A DNA stretch of 56,944 bases from Ardenticatenaceae bacterium (GCA_030065875.1 JASJCR010000028.1:1-56944), one strand, 5' to 3'; positions 26,451-34,560 are shown, counted from the stretch's first letter. Notes: generated by a model not told the origin, from the letters alone. Numbers and translations are program-made.

Positions 26451-27767
26451 ATGCGGCAAAAAAATGTGAAGCGTAAGATTGTTCTTTTTCTATTATTTTC
26501 TATCTCGATCCTCTTTTTAGGCGGATTTGTCACGGTGGCGTGGGGGGTGCAGCGATACGGCAGCCTGGGTGGTTTGGTGCGACGGGTGCAGATAGAGGTG
26601 GCCAGCATGCAGCCCCGGCCGACCGTTTTGCCCACGGTCGTACCTCGAGCGACGGTTGATCTGGCTCAGGTTGCCGCCTTGCTGGAGCCGACGCCCACTA
26701 TTCGACCGACAGAGACGGTGCCGCCGACGAACACCCCAGCCGTGGTGGGGACGGCCTCTTTGCCAACGAGTCAGCCTACCGCCACGGTGACACCCAATCC
26801 AACCGCCACTCCGCTTTACGCCCCACTCGAAGAACAGGTTTATCTGGATGGATACCGTCACCATTGGCAGGAGTGGAACAATTGTGCTCCGGCCACGCTG
26901 GCCACTTATTTGAGCTTTTGGGATCGTGGATTGACTCAGAATGAAGCGGCGCTGTGGCTCAAGCCAAACGAATTTGACAAAAATGTCAATCCGGCCGAAG
27001 TGGTGGCCCTGGCTGAAGCACAGGGTTTAGAGGCCTTTTGGATGATCAATGGGGATCGGGAAACGGTGCGGCGCCTGTTGAACAATGGTTTCCCGGTTAT
27101 GATTGAAACCTGGCTGGAGCAGGATCCGGATGACGGGATGGGACATTACCGGCTGGTGGTGGGTTATGATGATCCGGCCGGTGAATGGATCGTTTCCGAT
27201 TCATACGTTTCGGAGAATGTCGATTCTCCTTATCGGGGTATTCGTCTTTCAAGTGAGGCGTTTGAGGAGACGTGGCGCGTGTTTTTTAATACGATGATTG
27301 TCGCTTATCCGGCCGAGCAAGAGACCCTGGTGCGATCGATTATTGGTGATCGGGCTGAGCCGGCTGTGATGTGGCCGCTGGCCCTGGAATCCGCCGAAGC
27401 GGCCGTTCGTCAAACCCCTGGTGATGGTATCGCCTGGCACAATTTGGGACGCGTTTTGTGGGAATTGGAGCAGTCGGAGCAGGCGGTGGCGGCATTTGAC
27501 CAGGCGCGGGCGGCCGGACTGCCGTGGCGCATGTTTTGGTATCAATTTGACGCCCTGGACGCGTATTTATCAGCTGACCGGCCGGAAGACGTGCTCGCTT
27601 TGACCCAAGCCACCATTGATTCCGGCGGTGCGGGGGAAGAGGTGTATTTTTGGCAGGGGATGGCGCACGAAGCGTTGGGCAATCAGGATGCGGCCGTGCG
27701 GGCGTGGCACCAGGCGATGTGGTGGCATCCGGCACACGAGCCAACTTTGGCGAAGCTAAACGAATGA
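26451..27767 (+). CDS. Membrane-anchored C39-family peptidase with TPR tail
   Basis: The protein has about 438 residues. One N-terminal membrane helix (about 7-32) is followed by a Thr/Pro-rich stalk (about 45-125). A papain-like C39_2 domain has NNCAPATLATYLSF with the catalytic Cys and GMGHYRLVVGYDD with the catalytic His. The C-terminal roughly 140 residues are TPR-like (AWHNLGRVLWELEQSEQAVAAF). It is predicted to sit outside the membrane and cleave or bind peptides; the TPR part suggests a protein partner. I place the start at 26451 because -10-like TATACT ends seven bases before it and no ribosome site exists, while an upstream ATG at 26400 lies ahead of that hexamer. Confidence 0.82.
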   Translation: MRQKNVKRKIVLFLLFSISILFLGGFVTVAWGVQRYGSLGGLVRRVQIEVASMQPRPTVLPTVVPRATVDLAQVAALLEPTPTIRPTETVPPTNTPAVVGTASLPTSQPTATVTPNPTATPLYAPLEEQVYLDGYRHHWQEWNNCAPATLATYLSFWDRGLTQNEAALWLKPNEFDKNVNPAEVVALAEAQGLEAFWMINGDRETVRRLLNNGFPVMIETWLEQDPDDGMGHYRLVVGYDDPAGEWIVSDSYVSENVDSPYRGIRLSSEAFEETWRVFFNTMIVAYPAEQETLVRSIIGDRAEPAVMWPLALESAEAAVRQTPGDGIAWHNLGRVLWELEQSEQAVAAFDQARAAGLPWRMFWYQFDALDAYLSADRPEDVLALTQATIDSGGAGEEVYFWQGMAHEALGNQDAAVRAWHQAMWWHPAHEPTLAKLNE

Positions 27768-27778
27768 TAAAAAGGTAA

Positions 27779-27860
27779 GAGACCACAGACTTCAGACAAC
27801 AGAAATTGGGATGCTTGAAGAGGGTTCCTCTGTGGTCTGAGGTCTGTGGTCTGTAGTCTC
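27779..27860. repeat. Inverted pair of CAGACnn heptamer arrays between convergent genes
   Basis: The left arm (27779-27802: CCACAGA, CTTCAGA, CAACAGA) and the right arm (27829-27860: TGTGGTC and TGAGGTC type units) flank a loop of about 26 bases. It fills the 91-base space between two convergent genes, where a folded hairpin could act as a two-way terminator. Confidence 0.85.
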
Positions 27861-28776
27861 ATCTCCCTGCTCGAACCGCCTCGTTCCCCTTCGTGTAGGC
27901 ATAAGGCATGGCGTCGGTGTTAAAAGCCAGACCCACATGGCCGTGAGGATTGATGGCGATCAGGCCGCCTTTGCCGGTTTCCGGGAGACGCTGCTGCAGC
28001 ATGTGGAGAGCGGCCTCGCAGGCACCGGTGGGCGTCATCCCCAAACGCATCATGTCGCACACCTGCTTGCTGATGACCACTTTCATCAATGATTCGCCAT
28101 GGCCGGTGGCGCTCACCCCACCGGCGAAGTTGTCCGCATACCCGCCAGATCCAACAAGAGAGCAATCTCCCACGCGGCCCGGCATTTGATTGCGAGTGCC
28201 TCCCGTTGATGTCGCCGCTGCTAAACAACCGTCATGATCGATTGCCACCGCCCCCACCGTATCTCCCATCGAACCCGGTTCGGTAAAGACGTGATGGGTC
28301 AAATACGTGTCGTCTGCTTTGAGTTCGTGCATTTTCTGCAGTTCCTCCGGGACGATTAGCCTCTCGTTCTCAATGCGGGGAAATCCAATCGCATCGGCAA
28401 ATTTGCCGGCCCCGGCTCCCATCAAAAAGGCGTGTTCGGTTTGCTCCATTACCATTCGAGCCAGGGAAATTGGATTCTGGATGCGCTGCACGGCGGCCAC
28501 ACAACCCAAATTGAGGGACTGGCCGTCCATAATTAACGCGTCCACCTCGACCATTCCCTCCGTGGTGAGGTAACTCCCGATCCCGGCATCCAGCGCCGGG
28601 CAATCTTCCAGGATGCGTACCGCTTGTTCAACCGCGTCGAGAGCGGAGCCACCGCCAAGCAAAATTTGCCGGCCGGTTTCGGCCGCCTGCCGGCACGCTT
28701 CGATGCCCTCTTGCAGGCGAATTGAATCAAGCTTCCAGGCGCCGGCTCCGCCGTGTACGATGATTGCTGGGGTCAT
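27859..28776 (-). CDS. Isoaspartyl peptidase / L-asparaginase (Ntn hydrolase)
   Basis: The protein has about 305 residues. It starts TPAIIVHGGAGAW, the hallmark of the plant-type asparaginase/IaaA family. The autocleavage and nucleophile site is GDTVGAVAID with Thr173, and downstream are STGGTRNQMPGRVGD and TGHGE. The precursor cleaves itself before Thr173, and the two chains then hydrolyse isoaspartyl dipeptides or asparagine. The ATG at 28774-28776 has a GAGGTAA site upstream; a longer in-frame extension to 28914 would cover the divergent promoter region and is unlikely. It converges with the C39 peptidase gene. Confidence 0.92.
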   Translation of the reverse strand: MTPAIIVHGGAGAWKLDSIRLQEGIEACRQAAETGRQILLGGGSALDAVEQAVRILEDCPALDAGIGSYLTTEGMVEVDALIMDGQSLNLGCVAAVQRIQNPISLARMVMEQTEHAFLMGAGAGKFADAIGFPRIENERLIVPEELQKMHELKADDTYLTHHVFTEPGSMGDTVGAVAIDHDGCLAAATSTGGTRNQMPGRVGDCSLVGSGGYADNFAGGVSATGHGESLMKVVISKQVCDMMRLGMTPTGACEAALHMLQQRLPETGKGGLIAINPHGHVGLAFNTDAMPYAYTKGNEAVRAGR

Positions 28777-28820
28777 GATGGGATTACCTCGTGATGTAAA
28801 AATGAAATTTAAACTGCCTG

Positions 28821-28849
28821 TGGTCAAAGATAATAGGATTACATACAAT
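28821..28849 (+). promoter_or_regulatory. Candidate promoter of the XTP/dITP phosphatase gene
   Basis: A -35 TGGTCA (28821-28826), 17-base spacer and -10 TACAAT (28844-28849) lie 39 bases before the ATG at 28889, in the divergent gap with the isoaspartyl peptidase gene. Confidence 0.55.
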
Positions 28850-28888
28850 GAGCCAAATCTTAATGCAAAAAAGCCCGGGAGACGACGG

Positions 28889-29500
28889 ATGAAATTGTTA
28901 ATTGCCACCCGCAATCAGGGAAAAGTAAAAGAATTGGCCGAGATGATGGCCAATCTCGGAGTGGAATGGCTTAGCTTGAGCGATGTGAACATCGATTTTG
29001 ATGTGGATGAAACCGGCTCAACCTTTGTAGAAAATGCAACCTTAAAAGCGGAGGCGTACGCTCGAGCCAGCGGCATGATCACCCTGGCGGATGATTCCGG
29101 TTTGGAAGTGGCCGCATTGGGCGGGGCTCCCGGCATTTACACCGCTCGCTATGGGTCGGCCGGCATGTCACATGAAGAACGGTTTCAATTTTTGCTGCAA
29201 AATTTAGTCGATGTGCCCCCGGAAAAGCGACGGGCCCAATTTCGGGCGGTGATCGTAGTGGCCGATCCGGAGGGGCAGGTTTTAACGACGTCTGAGGGCA
29301 TTTGCCCGGGAGCGATCGCTCTGGCCCCACGGGGGACAAACGGCTTTGGTTATGATCCGATTTTTCTACCGGACGGGCAGAATGGCCGCACCATGGCCGA
29401 ACTGCAGCCGGAAGAGAAGCACCTCATCAGCCATCGAGGGCGAGCAATCGCCAAGCTGGCCCCCCGGCTGGCAGAGCTTTTGTCGTTGACGCAATCTTAA
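28889..29500 (+). CDS. rdgB: XTP/dITP diphosphatase (non-canonical purine NTP phosphatase)
   Basis: The protein has 203 residues, the usual size for RdgB/HAM1. The N-terminal signature is LLIATRNQGKVKEL, followed by FVENATLKAEAYA, LADDSGLEV with the catalytic Asp pair, and APGIYTARYG. The end carries GFGYDPIFLP and EKHLISHRGRA. It hydrolyses dITP, ITP and XTP to monophosphates, keeping deaminated purines out of nucleic acids. The ATG at 28889 follows a GGGAGA site at about seven bases and a plausible promoter. A longer in-frame extension from 28613 would read antisense through the divergent gene and is rejected. Confidence 0.95.
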   Translation: MKLLIATRNQGKVKELAEMMANLGVEWLSLSDVNIDFDVDETGSTFVENATLKAEAYARASGMITLADDSGLEVAALGGAPGIYTARYGSAGMSHEERFQFLLQNLVDVPPEKRRAQFRAVIVVADPEGQVLTTSEGICPGAIALAPRGTNGFGYDPIFLPDGQNGRTMAELQPEEKHLISHRGRAIAKLAPRLAELLSLTQS

Positions 29501-29550
29501 TCAGATGCAGGAGGAACATTTTTTAATAAAAACCGACCAATCTTAGAATT

Positions 29551-29715
29551 CACCGCAGAGAACAGAGAGAACGCAGAGAAAATACCGGGTGAATATGCGC
29601 CATCCGTGACTATATTCTTGAGAATTTTTTTGTAAAAAATGTCCACAGATTACGCAGATGACTGTAGATTTTCCAGATTACAGAGAGATCTGTGATAATC
29701 CGTGTTAATCTGTGG
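29551..29715. repeat. Dispersed CAGATTA-type repeat with inverted ends
   Basis: The gap after rdgB contains ACCGCAGAGAAC...AACGCAGAGAA (29551-29580) and then a structured piece bounded by perfect inverted 10-mers CCACAGATTA (29643-29652) and TAATCTGTGG (29706-29715). The core words (CACAGATT, ACGCAGAT, GTGTTAATC) are shared with the repeats at 160-371 and 40515-40572. No gene is visible between 29501 and 29758. Confidence 0.75.
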
Positions 29716-29758
29716 CTGGTTTTAATAGCGATCCACTTAACCGCTCAGGAGGATGAAT

Positions 29759-31021
29759 ATGACCGATTTGACAGCAATTATCGCCCAGGCCAAAAGCAAA
29801 TTTGATTTGACCGATCCGGCCGATCAGCAAACGCTCTATCCGCTGGCGGAAGCGCTTCTCGCTTTTACCACAGCCAACGGTACAGAAGCGATGGAGACGG
29901 CCGCTCAAACTGCAGACGCGCCCCTGGAATTTAAAATTGCGGCCAAACTGGTTCACTCCCGCCGATTTATGGAGCGGGTGGATCGCCCCCTCAATCTGGC
30001 GGTTGTTTTTGCCATGTGGGGAGAACAAAATCGGCTGCGGCCACGCAGTGCGGATAATCCGAACGGCGAAGATTTGTTGCGCATCAAGGTGGAACAGTTG
30101 ACCTGGGCGACCCAAAATACCCCGGTTGAATGGACCCTGTACGCGGTGGATGACGGTTGCCCATACGACAGCGGCCGGATTGCTAAGGAAATGATTCAGC
30201 CTCATCCCGCTAAAGACAAAGTCAAAGTTCTCTTCCTGGCAGACGGCATTAGCGCCAAAACCGGCCCCTTGCGCGAGCTAAATTCAGTCAACGACTCCCG
30301 CAAAGGCGGGGCGATTATCTACGGGTGTCAGCAGGCGATTGAGGATGGAGCGGACGCGGTGATTTACACCGATGCTGACAATTCAGTTCATCTGGGGCAA
30401 ATCGGTTTGCTGCTGCAGCCTTATGTTGATGATCAGAAGCGGGTCGTTCTGGGAAATCGCAAACACCCGCAGGCGGTGCTGGTCAAACAGGAATCCCGCT
30501 GGGGGATTGGTATTAAACTGCTCCGGCACATGCAGCGCATGATCGGCCGGGCGATTTTTTCCGAGGGAATTCGCGATTCTCAAGCGGCGTTTAAGCTGTA
30601 TGATCGACACGTCCTGCAAAAAATAATTGAAACTCCATCGGTTTTTGATTTTTCTTTTGATACCGACTGGATTGCGGCCGTCCTGGCCATGGAGGAGCCA
30701 TATGTCACCGTTCCCTTTGCGTTTGTCGATTCATTTGCCGAGTCAGCTTCGATTGTTCAGGGGCCGATGACCACCTGGGAAACGCTCTTAAAGGGGTTGG
30801 CCACCGCGGTGCGCAAACGCGGAATTTCTCATAATGAAGCGATGGCCAGGGTATTAGATGAAGAAATTCACTCATCGGAAGATTTGGATTTATTGATCAA
30901 CCACTTACCACCGGCTCTGGAGCAGGCCACCGATCAGGATTTTGGCGATCCGGCGGTGATGTCCCCGGAAGCGGTTCAGGAATGGATACAATTTCGCAAG
31001 GCGGAAGCGTTCAAGGGTTAG
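29759..31021 (+). CDS. GT2-like glycosyltransferase (GT-A fold)
   Basis: The protein has 420 residues. A roughly 80-residue helical N-terminal extension is followed by a GT-A core: LAVVFAMWGEQNRL, WTLYAVDDGCP, the metal-binding YTDADNS (DxD type), a basic patch near VVLGNRKHP, and GIRDSQAAFKLYDR, which resembles the acceptor-loop 'DxxCGFKxxxR' of DPM-type enzymes. The C-terminal roughly 80 residues are helical and acidic. The donor is unknown. The second ATG (29759) is chosen because AGGAGG (29747-29752) lies six bases before it, whereas the ATG at 29753 directly abuts that site. It stands alone and converges with a hydrolase gene. Confidence 0.8.
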   Translation: MTDLTAIIAQAKSKFDLTDPADQQTLYPLAEALLAFTTANGTEAMETAAQTADAPLEFKIAAKLVHSRRFMERVDRPLNLAVVFAMWGEQNRLRPRSADNPNGEDLLRIKVEQLTWATQNTPVEWTLYAVDDGCPYDSGRIAKEMIQPHPAKDKVKVLFLADGISAKTGPLRELNSVNDSRKGGAIIYGCQQAIEDGADAVIYTDADNSVHLGQIGLLLQPYVDDQKRVVLGNRKHPQAVLVKQESRWGIGIKLLRHMQRMIGRAIFSEGIRDSQAAFKLYDRHVLQKIIETPSVFDFSFDTDWIAAVLAMEEPYVTVPFAFVDSFAESASIVQGPMTTWETLLKGLATAVRKRGISHNEAMARVLDEEIHSSEDLDLLINHLPPALEQATDQDFGDPAVMSPEAVQEWIQFRKAEAFKG

Positions 31022-31061
31022 GTGGACAGGTAATAAATTTGCCTCGAAAAGGACCGACAAG

Positions 31062-31153
31062 CTCCCCTCCCCGCGACGGGGAGGGGCTGGGGGAGGGGTA
31101 AATTGCCCGTAAAAAGACCCACCCCCTAACCCCCTCCCGACGCGGGAGGGGGG
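31062..31153. repeat. Pair of C/G-rich hairpins in inverted orientation
   Basis: Hairpin 1 has stem CCCCTCCCCG (31064-31073), loop CGA and CGGGGAGGGG (31077-31086). Hairpin 2 has stem CCCCCTCCCG (31130-31139), loop ACG and CGGGAGGGGG (31143-31152). The two units, with their GGCTGGGGGAGGGG and CCACCCCCTAACCCC flanks, are inverted copies of each other. This hairpin type occurs widely as a dispersed repeat. It sits between convergent genes, so a terminator-like role is possible. Confidence 0.85.
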
Positions 31154-31231
31154 ATTTGAAGGACTAAAAAGCGCATTTTCTCATTCATTAACCGACCTGT
31201 CCGCCCCTGCCTCCAAACGGGAAGGAGAAGG

Positions 31232-32014
31232 TTACCGATCCAGCGATGGCAGGTGGGCAAACACAAAATCTTTCAAGTAATTGCGAACCATCTGCGGCCG
31301 TTCAAGCTGGATCATGTGACCACTCCCAGGAATGGTCACCAGCCGGGCTTCGGGAATCCCTTCGGCGAGCTGCCGGCTAAATTTTAGGGGCATAAACATG
31401 TCCAGCTCGCCGCCAATCACCAGCGTTGGCACCCGGATTTCGCCCAGCCGGTGGCGAACGTCAAACTGATTACAGGCGCTGTAGTCACCAAACAAAGTGT
31501 CTGGATTATTTTCCAGAACTCGCTTTCGACCTACCCCTTTCATGATGGGGTTGGCCTTTTTAGACCAGGCGTATTTGGTAAAAAAATCGGCCACGGCCGG
31601 CATGTCGGTGTGGATTTGCTCCAGAATAAGCGGGGAGACTTTCATGCGGGCCCCCGTGCTAATAAGGATCGCTCCGGTCAGAAAATCAGGATGGTTTAAG
31701 GCGATCAATTGGGCGATCGCTCCTCCCATCGAATGGCCGGCAATGACCACCTGTTCAAGCTGCAGCCCCTCGACAAAGGCGATAACCGTCTCGGCATAAT
31801 TTTCGATGGTTTTGAGTCCGGGAGGGGGAGATTGACCGTGCCCGGGCAAATCCGGGGTGACGATCGTCACGCCATCGATATAGCGAACGGTGGATGGCCA
31901 ATCCAGATGACTGCCGCCGGCGCCGTGAATGAGGAGCAATACCGGGCCGGATCCGGCCGGCGGCCCGCACATTTTATAATGGATTGTCTGGTTCAAAATC
32001 GAAAGAAAAGGCAT
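31232..32014 (-). CDS. Alpha/beta-hydrolase
   Basis: The protein has 260 residues. The oxyanion segment is LLLIHGAGGSHLDWP, the nucleophile elbow GHSMGG carries Ser95, the acid is in GGELDMFMP and the catalytic His in GSGHMIQLERP. It belongs to the broad family of lactonases, esterases and C-C hydrolases; the specific reaction is not readable. The ATG at 32012-32014 is chosen since it begins the conserved domain (MPFLSILNQ) and TATACT on the minus strand ends eight bases before it with no ribosome site, suggesting a leaderless mRNA. It is divergent from murA. Confidence 0.88.
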   Translation of the reverse strand: MPFLSILNQTIHYKMCGPPAGSGPVLLLIHGAGGSHLDWPSTVRYIDGVTIVTPDLPGHGQSPPPGLKTIENYAETVIAFVEGLQLEQVVIAGHSMGGAIAQLIALNHPDFLTGAILISTGARMKVSPLILEQIHTDMPAVADFFTKYAWSKKANPIMKGVGRKRVLENNPDTLFGDYSACNQFDVRHRLGEIRVPTLVIGGELDMFMPLKFSRQLAEGIPEARLVTIPGSGHMIQLERPQMVRNYLKDFVFAHLPSLDR

Positions 32015-32125
32015 GGGACAGAAGTATAGCCGTGTTTTTTTAGAGATGATAATATCATTTGTCAACCGCGCAATCGCTCGCTAGAATCCCCCCGTCTTTG
32101 CAGCGGCACAGGAGATTTTGTTGTT

Positions 32126-33415
32126 ATGAATCAATTTGTCATTGAGGGTGGTACCCCTCTTCACGGTACGATCCGGGCCAGTGGAAATAAGAATGCGGCT
32201 TTGAAGCTGCTGCCAGCCTGCCTGCTGACTTCCGAACCGGTTGTACTGCACAACGTTCCCGATATCGAAGATGTGCAGATCATGATGGAAATTATGGCGG
32301 CCATCGGCGTGTCCGTTGAACCGCTTGGTGACCACAGCTGGAGAATTCACGCTCGAGAAATTGAGACCTCCGTTTTACCGGCCGAGCTGGCTTCGCGCAT
32401 CCGGGCGTCATTTGTGCTGTCCGGCCCGCTGCTGGCGCGCATGGGGCAAATCACTCTGCCGCTGCCAGGCGGTGACCGGATTGGCGGCCGGCCGCTTGAT
32501 ACCCACGTTCAGGGGCTTCAAGCTTTGGGGGTTAAAGCCGCCTTTGAAAACGGATCAAAATTTCATATGCAAACCCAACATCTTCAGGGAGCGGGCTATT
32601 TGCTGCAAACGGAGCAGAGCGTGACGGCCACCGAAAACACGGTGATGGCAGCTGTTCTCGCCCAGGGGGAAACGATCATCGATAATGCCGCCTGTGAGCC
32701 TCACGTGCAAGATTTATGCCGCATGCTTTGTCAGATGGGGGCGAAAATTGAGGGCATCGGCACCAATCGCCTGATTATTCAAGGTGTGAGCTCGTTAAGC
32801 GGTACGGAATATCGCATAGGTGCCGACTTCATGGAAGTTGGCAGCTTTATTGGAGCCACCGTGGTCACCGGTGGATCAATTCGGATCGAACAGGCGGATC
32901 CCCAGCATCTCAATATGATTCGATTGGTTTACGAGCGGTTTGGCGTCCGTTGGGAGGTGGAGGGGGAAGATATTATCGTCCCGGCCGACCAGGAAATGCA
33001 CATTTCCACCACTTTAGCCGGCCGCGTGCCGGAGATCAAGCCGATGCCCTGGCCCGGTTTTCCTCCGGATCTCATGAGTATTCTGGTGATAATGGGGACG
33101 CAGGCGGCCGGCAGCGTGCTGCTGCATGACTGGATGTACGAGAGCCGTTTCTTTTTTACCGACAAGCTGTTATTTATGGGAGCCAACATCGTTTTGTGCG
33201 ATCCGCACCGGGTTTTAATCCAGGGTAAATCTAAACTGTACGCCAACCCGGCCGGGGTGACCAGCCCGGATATCCGGGCCGGTATGGCGATGGTTTTAGC
33301 GGCACTTTGCGCGGAAGGGCAGACCACCATTTCGAATATTCACCAAATTGATCGTGGATACGAGCGAATTGATTTGAAACTTGCCGCATTAGGGGGACGT
33401 ATTGAGCGCAGGTAA
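32126..33415 (+). CDS. murA: UDP-N-acetylglucosamine 1-carboxyvinyltransferase with Asp in place of the catalytic Cys
   Basis: The protein has 429 residues. MurA moves enolpyruvate from PEP to UDP-GlcNAc, the first committed step of peptidoglycan synthesis, in the cytosol. The N-terminus has SGNKNAALKLLPA (Lys22, Asn23) and the repeated inverse alpha-beta barrel pattern is evident. The flexible active-site loop is GGDRIGGRPLDTH, where Asp117 occupies the position of E. coli Cys115. The Cys-to-Asp change is known from Mycobacterium and Chlamydia and keeps activity while preventing covalent fosfomycin attack. AGGAGA lies ten bases before the ATG. It is divergent from a hydrolase and upstream of the rpmH block. 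Confidence 0.95.
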   Translation: MNQFVIEGGTPLHGTIRASGNKNAALKLLPACLLTSEPVVLHNVPDIEDVQIMMEIMAAIGVSVEPLGDHSWRIHAREIETSVLPAELASRIRASFVLSGPLLARMGQITLPLPGGDRIGGRPLDTHVQGLQALGVKAAFENGSKFHMQTQHLQGAGYLLQTEQSVTATENTVMAAVLAQGETIIDNAACEPHVQDLCRMLCQMGAKIEGIGTNRLIIQGVSSLSGTEYRIGADFMEVGSFIGATVVTGGSIRIEQADPQHLNMIRLVYERFGVRWEVEGEDIIVPADQEMHISTTLAGRVPEIKPMPWPGFPPDLMSILVIMGTQAAGSVLLHDWMYESRFFFTDKLLFMGANIVLCDPHRVLIQGKSKLYANPAGVTSPDIRAGMAMVLAALCAEGQTTISNIHQIDRGYERIDLKLAALGGRIERR

Positions 33416-33448
33416 TTGTTTCTTAATATAAGAACCGTAAAATTTCTA

Positions 33449-33477
33449 TTGCGGACTCTCTGCCTGTCAAGTATAAT
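33449..33477 (+). promoter_or_regulatory. Promoter of the rpmH operon
   Basis: A -35 TTGCGG (33449-33454), 17-base spacer and perfect -10 TATAAT (33472-33477) lie 100 bases before the rpmH ATG. The expected transcript starts near 33484 and has a leader of about 90 bases that contains a hairpin with a T-run at 33540-33564. Confidence 0.65.
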
Positions 33478-33539
33478 TCTATTTCACTTTTAATAGAAGT
33501 TTCCCATTTTTTTACGGGCAATTATTTTGAAAATTAGGC

Positions 33540-33564
33540 AAAGGGCGTTTCGCTCTTTTTTTTT
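33540..33564 (+). terminator. Terminator-like hairpin in the rpmH leader (attenuator candidate)
   Basis: The stem AAAGGGCG (33540-33547) pairs with CGCTCTTT (33551-33558) around a TTT loop, with one G-U pair, and continues into an uninterrupted T-run to 33564. The rpmH ribosome site GGAG starts immediately after the T-run. It may end murA read-through, act as an attenuator of the rpmH operon, or both. Confidence 0.7.
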
Positions 33565-33576
33565 GGAGTAAATATT

Positions 33577-33810
33577 ATGACCAAACGCACGTATCAACCT
33601 AAAATCCGACGTCGTTTGCGCGTGCATGGCTTCCGCAAACGCATGCAAACGGCAGACGGCCGGAAGGTATTAAAGCGGCGGCGCACCAAAGGGCGCAAAA
33701 ACTTATCCGTTAGCATGAACAACCACGTTAAAAAAGTGAATTGGAATGGCTCCAGTGCACGCAGCTATCGGGCCATGCGCGATTCATCGAACGGCAAAGC
33801 TGTTCGGTAA
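33577..33810 (+). CDS. rpmH: 50S ribosomal protein L34 with a C-terminal extension
   Basis: The protein has 77 residues. Positions 1-46 are a standard L34 ([20 protein letters not shown], then [19 protein letters not shown]), which sits in the 23S rRNA near the peptide exit tunnel base. About 31 further residues (from [12 protein letters not shown] to GKAVR) have no counterpart in the usual 44-46 residue protein and are basic and Ser/Asn-rich. GGAG lies eight bases before the ATG, directly after the leader hairpin. It opens the rpmH-rnpA-yidD-yidC-jag block found near the replication origin in many bacteria. Confidence 0.96.
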   Translation: MTKRTYQPKIRRRLRVHGFRKRMQTADGRKVLKRRRTKGRKNLSVSMNNHVKKVNWNGSSARSYRAMRDSSNGKAVR

Positions 33811-33902
33811 TTGGTGAGTGTGTTGATCTTTTCTTTTTTAAGGCTGTCTAACTCGTTAGGGTAGGGCGCTCTTTGGGGAAATATCAGCGCACCGCTCCAG
33901 GA

Positions 33903-34289
33903 ATGCTTCCCCAGCAATATCGCCTGCGCCATCGTCTAGATTTTAAGCGCATGCGCCGGGAAGGCCGAAAAGCGGTTTTTCGCCTGGCCGTGGTCATTTA
34001 CCGTCCAAACGGGTTGTTAAACAGCCGGTTTGCTTTTACGGCCAACCGTAAAATCGGTAACGCGGTTCAGCGAAATCGAGCCCGACGCCTGCTGCGGGAA
34101 GCCGTTCGAAAGAAGTTAGATCAATCGCCTGCAGGATTTGATTTTTTGTTTGTGGCCCGGCGGAATATGCCATCGGTGACATTATCAGAGGCCAATGAGC
34201 TGGTTGACGAGGTATTTGAGCGGATTTGCCGTTTAAATTCTTCAACGCCACCGCAACAAATATCTTATAAAGGCGAAGGTAGCTCATGA
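33903..34289 (+). CDS. rnpA: Ribonuclease P protein component
   Basis: The protein has about 128 residues. It starts [16 protein letters not shown], as most RnpA proteins do, and carries the RNA-binding RNR-type motif [17 protein letters not shown]. RnpA binds the catalytic RNase P RNA and helps mature the 5' ends of tRNAs. A TTG at 33873 would add ten residues; the ATG at 33903 better matches the family start, although its AGGA is too close to be ideal. The last four bases overlap the yidD start (ATGA), showing translational coupling within the rpmH operon. Confidence 0.94.
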   Translation: MLPQQYRLRHRLDFKRMRREGRKAVFRLAVVIYRPNGLLNSRFAFTANRKIGNAVQRNRARRLLREAVRKKLDQSPAGFDFLFVARRNMPSVTLSEANELVDEVFERICRLNSSTPPQQISYKGEGSS

Positions 34290-34495
34290 AAAAAGTTGTC
34301 ATCGCGATTATTCGACTTTATCAGCGATTTATTTCTCCTCTCACGCCGCCAAGCTGTCGTTTCCAACCTACCTGCTCCCACTATGGGGCTGAGGCGATTG
34401 AGAAATATGGCCTGCTTCGCGGGGGGTGGATGACGATTAAACGCATCGGCCGCTGTCATCCGTTTACCGCTGGTGGATATGATCCGGTTCCCTAA
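34286..34495 (+). CDS. yidD: Membrane protein insertion efficiency factor YidD
   Basis: The protein has 69 residues. The family signature [20 protein letters not shown] and the end [15 protein letters not shown] are complete, with the conserved Cys residues. The N-terminus ([14 protein letters not shown]) forms an amphipathic membrane-contact helix. YidD is a small peripheral inner-membrane protein that promotes YidC-dependent insertion. The start overlaps the rnpA stop as ATGA at 34286-34289. Confidence 0.95.
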   Translation: MKKVVIAIIRLYQRFISPLTPPSCRFQPTCSHYGAEAIEKYGLLRGGWMTIKRIGRCHPFTAGGYDPVP

Positions 34496-34560
34496 TCGCC
34501 AATTTTGAGCTCGTTTTGATGCCCCTGGAGCTTTTGTAACAATCAACTTAGATCGTCTTT

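Noticed and set aside
28613..28888. 92-residue N-terminal extension of RdgB
   Set aside because: It would run antisense through the isoaspartyl peptidase gene; the RdgB signature begins at the ATG at 28889 with a good ribosome site.
33416..33576. Replication origin next to rpmH
   Set aside because: The rpmH block is often near oriC, but I saw no cluster of DnaA boxes (TTATCCACA-like) and no dnaA or dnaN in the window.
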